Part shown: piece after piece, positions 61,075 to 64,000 of the stretch
Position numbering within the stretch: the first letter of the stretch is position 1
How the letters are laid out: the number at the start of each line of letters is the position of its first letter
Assembly: GCF_003991205.1 (NCBI RefSeq)
Contig: NZ_RXOZ01000004.1
Coordinates: forward strand, 1 to 64,000
Direction of reading: 5' to 3'
DNA: 64,000 bases
From: Georgenia sp. SYP-B2076
GTDB taxonomy: Bacteria; Actinomycetota; Actinomycetes; Actinomycetales; Actinomycetaceae
Position numbers and translations under genes: made by a program
Notes under the pieces: model-generated
The model's database searches: none
What the model was told of the DNA's origin: nothing
What the model saw: only the letters and a program-made list of their open reading frames with translations

Positions 61075-62427
61075 GTGACCACTTCTGGCCTCTCGCCCCT
61101 GACCGGCGGCGCCCCCACGCGCGCCGCGGTCGTGGGCGCCAACCGCATCCCGTTCGCCAAGGCGGGCGGCTCCTACGCCAGCGCGTCCGACCAGGACATG
61201 CTCACCGCGGCCCTCGAGGGCCTCGTGGCCCGCTTCGGCCTGGCCGGGGAGCGCCTCGACGAGGTGGCCGCCGGCGCGGTGCTCAAGCACCCCAAGAACT
61301 TCAACCTCACGCGCGAGACCGTGCTCGGCTCGTCCCTCGACCCGCACACGCCCGCCTACGACGTCCAGCGGGCCTGCGGCACCGGGCTCGAGGCGATCAT
61401 CGGCGTGGCCAACAAGATCGCCCTCGGCCAGGCCGAGGTGGGCGTCGGGGGCGGCGTGGACTCCGCCTCGGACGCGCCGATCGTGGTCTCGGAACGGCTG
61501 CGCAAGGCGCTGCTCAGGGCGTCGCGCGCGCGGACGCTGCCGGACCGGCTCAGGGCGCTGGCCACCGTCCGGCCCCGCGACCTCGCGCCGGTGGCGCCGG
61601 ACGTGGCGGAGCCGCGCACGGGCCTGAGCATGGGCGAGCACCAGGCCCTGACGACGGCGCGCTGGGGCATCTCCCGCCAGGACCAGGACGCCCTGGCGCT
61701 GGCCTCCCACCAGAACCTCGCCGCCGCGTACGAGCGTGGGTTCTTCGAGGACCTGATCACCCCTTACCGCGGCGTCGGCCGCGACGAGTCCCTGCGCGCC
61801 GACACCTCCCTCGAGAAGCTGGCCAAGCTGAAGCCCGTCTTCGGGCAGCGCACGGCGACGGCGGACGGTCCCGCCCCCACGATGACGGCGGGGAACTCGA
61901 CGCCCCTGTCCGACGGCGCGTCCCTCGTCCTGCTCGCCTCCGACGCCTGGGCCGCCGGGCGCGGGCTGCCGGTGCTCGCCCACGTCGTGGACGCACAGAC
62001 GGCCGCGGTGGACTTCACCGGCGGAGCGGAGGGCCTGCTCATGGGCGGCGCCTACGCCATCCCCCGGCTGCTCACCCGGCAGGGCATGGGCCTGGGCGAC
62101 TTCGACCTCGTCGAGATCCACGAGGCCTTCGCCGCCACGGTGCTGGCCACGCTCGCGGCGCTGGAGGACGAGGACTTCGCCCGGACCCGCCTGGGCCTGG
62201 ACCGGCCGCTGGGCTCCGTGGACCGTTCGCGGCTCAACGTCACCGGGTCCTCCCTCGCCGCCGGGCACCCGTTCGCCGCTACCGGCGGCCGGATCGTCGG
62301 CGCGCTCGCCAAGCTGCTGCACGAGCGCGGCGAGTCCCAGGTCCGTCCGGGCGAGCCCGCCCGCGGACTGATCTCCGTGTGCGCCGCCGGCGGGCAGGCC
62401 GTGACGATGATCCTGGAGGCGGCGTGA
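61075..62427 (+). CDS. Acetyl-CoA C-acyltransferase (thiolase)
   Basis: Cleaves 3-ketoacyl-CoA or condenses acetyl-CoA, 450 residues. The nucleophile is Cys in VQRACGTGLEAI near 102. The second half has HEAFAA near 348, GHPFAATGGR near 400 with the catalytic His and the C-terminal Cys in CAAGGQAV near 440. IPFAKAGGSY at the start is shared with FadA2/FadI-type thiolases. AGGAAGAGG precedes the GTG at 61075. Its TGA overlaps the GTG of fabG (GTGA). The order thiolase, large FabG, next gene, with an acyl-CoA dehydrogenase nearby, is the same as fadA2-fabG4-htdX in mycobacteria. Confidence 0.93.
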   Translation: MTTSGLSPLTGGAPTRAAVVGANRIPFAKAGGSYASASDQDMLTAALEGLVARFGLAGERLDEVAAGAVLKHPKNFNLTRETVLGSSLDPHTPAYDVQRACGTGLEAIIGVANKIALGQAEVGVGGGVDSASDAPIVVSERLRKALLRASRARTLPDRLRALATVRPRDLAPVAPDVAEPRTGLSMGEHQALTTARWGISRQDQDALALASHQNLAAAYERGFFEDLITPYRGVGRDESLRADTSLEKLAKLKPVFGQRTATADGPAPTMTAGNSTPLSDGASLVLLASDAWAAGRGLPVLAHVVDAQTAAVDFTGGAEGLLMGGAYAIPRLLTRQGMGLGDFDLVEIHEAFAATVLATLAALEDEDFARTRLGLDRPLGSVDRSRLNVTGSSLAAGHPFAATGGRIVGALAKLLHERGESQVRPGEPARGLISVCAAGGQAVTMILEAA

Positions 62428-63806
62428 GCGACAAGTACCTCGACCTGGTCAGCGGCGGGCTGCCCGCCGCCCTCGCCAAGAAGCTCGGCCTGCCGCGCCC
62501 GGCGCGCCTGCGCCGGACCGACCCGTCCTCGGTGGACGTGCCGCTCGCGCCCGGGCCGGTGCTGGTGCTCTCTGACCCGCGGTCCATGGGCGACGCCGAC
62601 GCCGTGGCGGAGGGGCTCCTCGACTGGGACGTCGACGTGCGCCGCGACGCCCGGCTCGGTGAGCACGGGCGCTGGGGCGGGGTCGTCGTCGTCCTCACGC
62701 GCCTCGCGCACCCCGCCGAGCTGTCCGAACCCGCGCTGGCCCTCGGTTCCGTGCTGCGCCAGCTCGCGCCGGGCGCCCGCGTCGTCACCCTCTCCCGGCC
62801 CGCCCCGCCGGCCGGCCAGGACGGCGACCCCGCCGTCGCCGCCGCCCGCCAGGGCGTGGACGGGTTCCTGCGCTCTCTGGCCAAGGAGCTGCGTGCCGGC
62901 GCCACCGCCAACGGGCTCGTGCTCGGCGACGGCGTGGGCGTCGCCGCACCGTCGGTGCGCGGGGGCCTGCGGTTCCTGCTCTCGGCCCGCTCGGCGTTCG
63001 TGGACGGCCAGCTCCTCGCCGTCGGCACCGACGGCGGGCACCCGCCCGCGGACTGGGCCCGGCCCCTGGCCGGCTCGGTCGCCGTCGTGACCGGCGCCGC
63101 GCGCGGGATCGGCGCGGCCGTCGCCCGGGTGCTCGCCCGCGACGGCGCGCAGGTTGTGGGCGTGGACGTGCCGGCCGCAGGCGAGAGCCTCGCCGCCGTG
63201 ATGAACGAGGTCCACGGGACGGCGCTGCAGCTGGACATCACGGCCCCCGACGCGGCCGAACGGATCCTCGCCGTCGCGCGGGCGCGCTACGGGCACCTGG
63301 ACATCGTCGTGCACAACGCGGGCATCCTCCGGGACAAGCTGCTGGCCAACATGACGCCCGACCGCTTCGACGGCCTGCTCGCGGTCAACGTCACCGCGCC
63401 GCTGCGCATGAACGAGACCTTCGCCGTCCCCGGCACCCTCGGCGGCCCCGGGACCTCGCCGCGGATCATCTCGCTGGCATCGACGTCGGGCATCGCCGGC
63501 AACCGGGGGCAGACGAACTACGCCACCGCGAAGGCGGGCATCATCGGGATGACGCGTTCCCTCGCCCCGGCGCTGGCGCAGGCCGGCGGCACGGTCAACG
63601 CGGTCGCCCCCGGGTTCATCGAGACCGACATGACCGCGACGATCCCGCCGCTGCCACGGCAGATCTCCCGCCGGTCGAGCTCCTTGCAGCAGGGCGGCCA
63701 GCCCGTCGACGTGGCCGAGGCGATCGCGTTCCTCGCATCCCCGCAGGCCGGGGGCATCAATGGGCAGGTGCTGCGCGTGTGCGGCCAGCTCCTGGTGGGG
63801 CAGTGA
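62424..63806 (+). CDS. High-molecular-weight 3-oxoacyl-[ACP] reductase (FabG4-like)
   Basis: NAD(P)H-dependent ketoacyl reductase of 460 residues, the long form. An N-terminal flavodoxin-like domain (~1-205), starting with the family SDKYLDLVSGGLPAALAKKLGLP (split), precedes a classical SDR domain. The SDR part has TGAARGIGAA near 225, HNAG near 308, the catalytic Ser in LASTSG and Tyr-x3-Lys in NYATAKAG near 370. PGFIETDM is standard. High-molecular-weight FabG acts on CoA-bound substrates in mycobacteria. GGAGGC precedes the GTG, which overlaps the thiolase stop. Coupled to the next gene by another GTGA. Confidence 0.93.
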   Translation: MSDKYLDLVSGGLPAALAKKLGLPRPARLRRTDPSSVDVPLAPGPVLVLSDPRSMGDADAVAEGLLDWDVDVRRDARLGEHGRWGGVVVVLTRLAHPAELSEPALALGSVLRQLAPGARVVTLSRPAPPAGQDGDPAVAAARQGVDGFLRSLAKELRAGATANGLVLGDGVGVAAPSVRGGLRFLLSARSAFVDGQLLAVGTDGGHPPADWARPLAGSVAVVTGAARGIGAAVARVLARDGAQVVGVDVPAAGESLAAVMNEVHGTALQLDITAPDAAERILAVARARYGHLDIVVHNAGILRDKLLANMTPDRFDGLLAVNVTAPLRMNETFAVPGTLGGPGTSPRIISLASTSGIAGNRGQTNYATAKAGIIGMTRSLAPALAQAGGTVNAVAPGFIETDMTATIPPLPRQISRRSSSLQQGGQPVDVAEAIAFLASPQAGGINGQVLRVCGQLLVGQ

Positions 63807-64000
63807 GCCGCCGGGGCGGTCCGTCCGGCCGGGGCGGCGCGGCGCCCGACGGCGGCGCCGGGCCCGACGGCCACGCGGGGCCCGACGGCGGCGCCGGCCA
63901 CGACGGCCGCCGCGCCCTCCGGGGCACCGGAAAGCTCTCGGACCTGCCTGCGCAGGCGCCTCCCGGCTACCGCGAGGAGGTCCTCGCACGGATGCCGTCG
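63803..64000 (+). CDS. Start of a gene coupled to fabG, product not identifiable
   Basis: GTG at 63803 overlaps the fabG stop and opens a frame to the window end (66 codons). The first ~35 residues are a Gly/Asp/Pro repeat (PDGGAGPDGHAGPDGG), then RALRGTGKLSDLPAQAPPGY. No domain is reached. In the equivalent mycobacterial locus the next gene codes for a MaoC-type hydratase (HtdX), so that is the natural guess, but the residues seen neither support nor exclude it. Confidence 0.6.
   Translation, partial: MSRRGGPSGRGGAAPDGGAGPDGHAGPDGGAGHDGRRALRGTGKLSDLPAQAPPGYREEVLARMPS

Overview
This 64 kb window is chromosomal DNA of a very high-GC Gram-positive bacterium, almost certainly an actinobacterium and probably order Micrococcales. 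The grounds are the codon use, many GTG starts, ATGA/GTGA gene overlaps, a BldC-type regulator, a DUF3073 protein, an actinobacterial PurF N-terminus, DUF222/HNH and Pls/PosA families, and a fadA2-fabG4-like fatty-acid locus. The genus is not determined. No rRNA, CRISPR array, prophage or insertion sequence is visible. Nearly all long open frames opposite the genes listed here are GC-driven shadows.

Layout. 0-10 kb: a VOC-protein fragment runs into the open 3' end of a DEAD-box helicase. Then come EamA and AEC transporters, a nuclease-fold protein, MsrB, a MscS-like channel, a GNAT enzyme, a PfkB kinase with SurE, and a small HExxH protein. 10.3-10.7 kb: tRNA-Glu, tRNA-Asp and tRNA-Phe. 10.9-16.5 kb: an FtsX-type ABC exporter pair, a holin-like/DUF3618 envelope pair, a BldC homologue and DUF3073. 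16.7-22 kb: purM and purF, then a four-gene coupled operon for an Nramp-family transporter with atypical metal-site residues. 22-30 kb: an RNB ribonuclease, a membrane protein, a secreted dimethylformamidase-like lipoprotein and the fructose PTS operon (fruK, fruA, HPr) behind a 25-codon ORF that looks like a deleted regulator. 30-40 kb: SCP2-like protein, DHA2 exporter, thiamine-binding protein, CutC, glutamate dehydrogenase, PurL, a TreT-like glycosyltransferase and a ScyD-like secreted protein. 40-50 kb: a flavin disulfide oxidoreductase, a KhtTU-like K+/H+ antiporter pair beside a broken GntR gene, a Pls/PosA-type synthetase coupled to an M1 aminopeptidase, and a convergent phosphopantetheinyl transferase that could activate the synthetase. 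50-58 kb: a DUF222/HNH protein, a small orphan protein and a five-gene ABC sugar-uptake, SIS and PfkB operon. 58-64 kb: an acyl-CoA dehydrogenase/oxidase, a TetR regulator, a thiolase, high-molecular-weight FabG and the start of a further coupled gene.

Two patterns recur across unrelated genes. First, the DNA around several stop codons is tandemly repeated downstream, with a period close to 22 bp at the clearest loci, so that TGA codons reappear in several frames (aminopeptidase, SCP2-like protein, metallopeptidase, PfkB kinase, PurM, EamA; a stop-free variant follows CutC). Second, a TANNNT -10 box sits 6 or 7 bases before many start codons that lack a ribosome binding site, which indicates leaderless transcripts and fixes several starts. 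The repeat pattern is the best candidate here for something not yet described.
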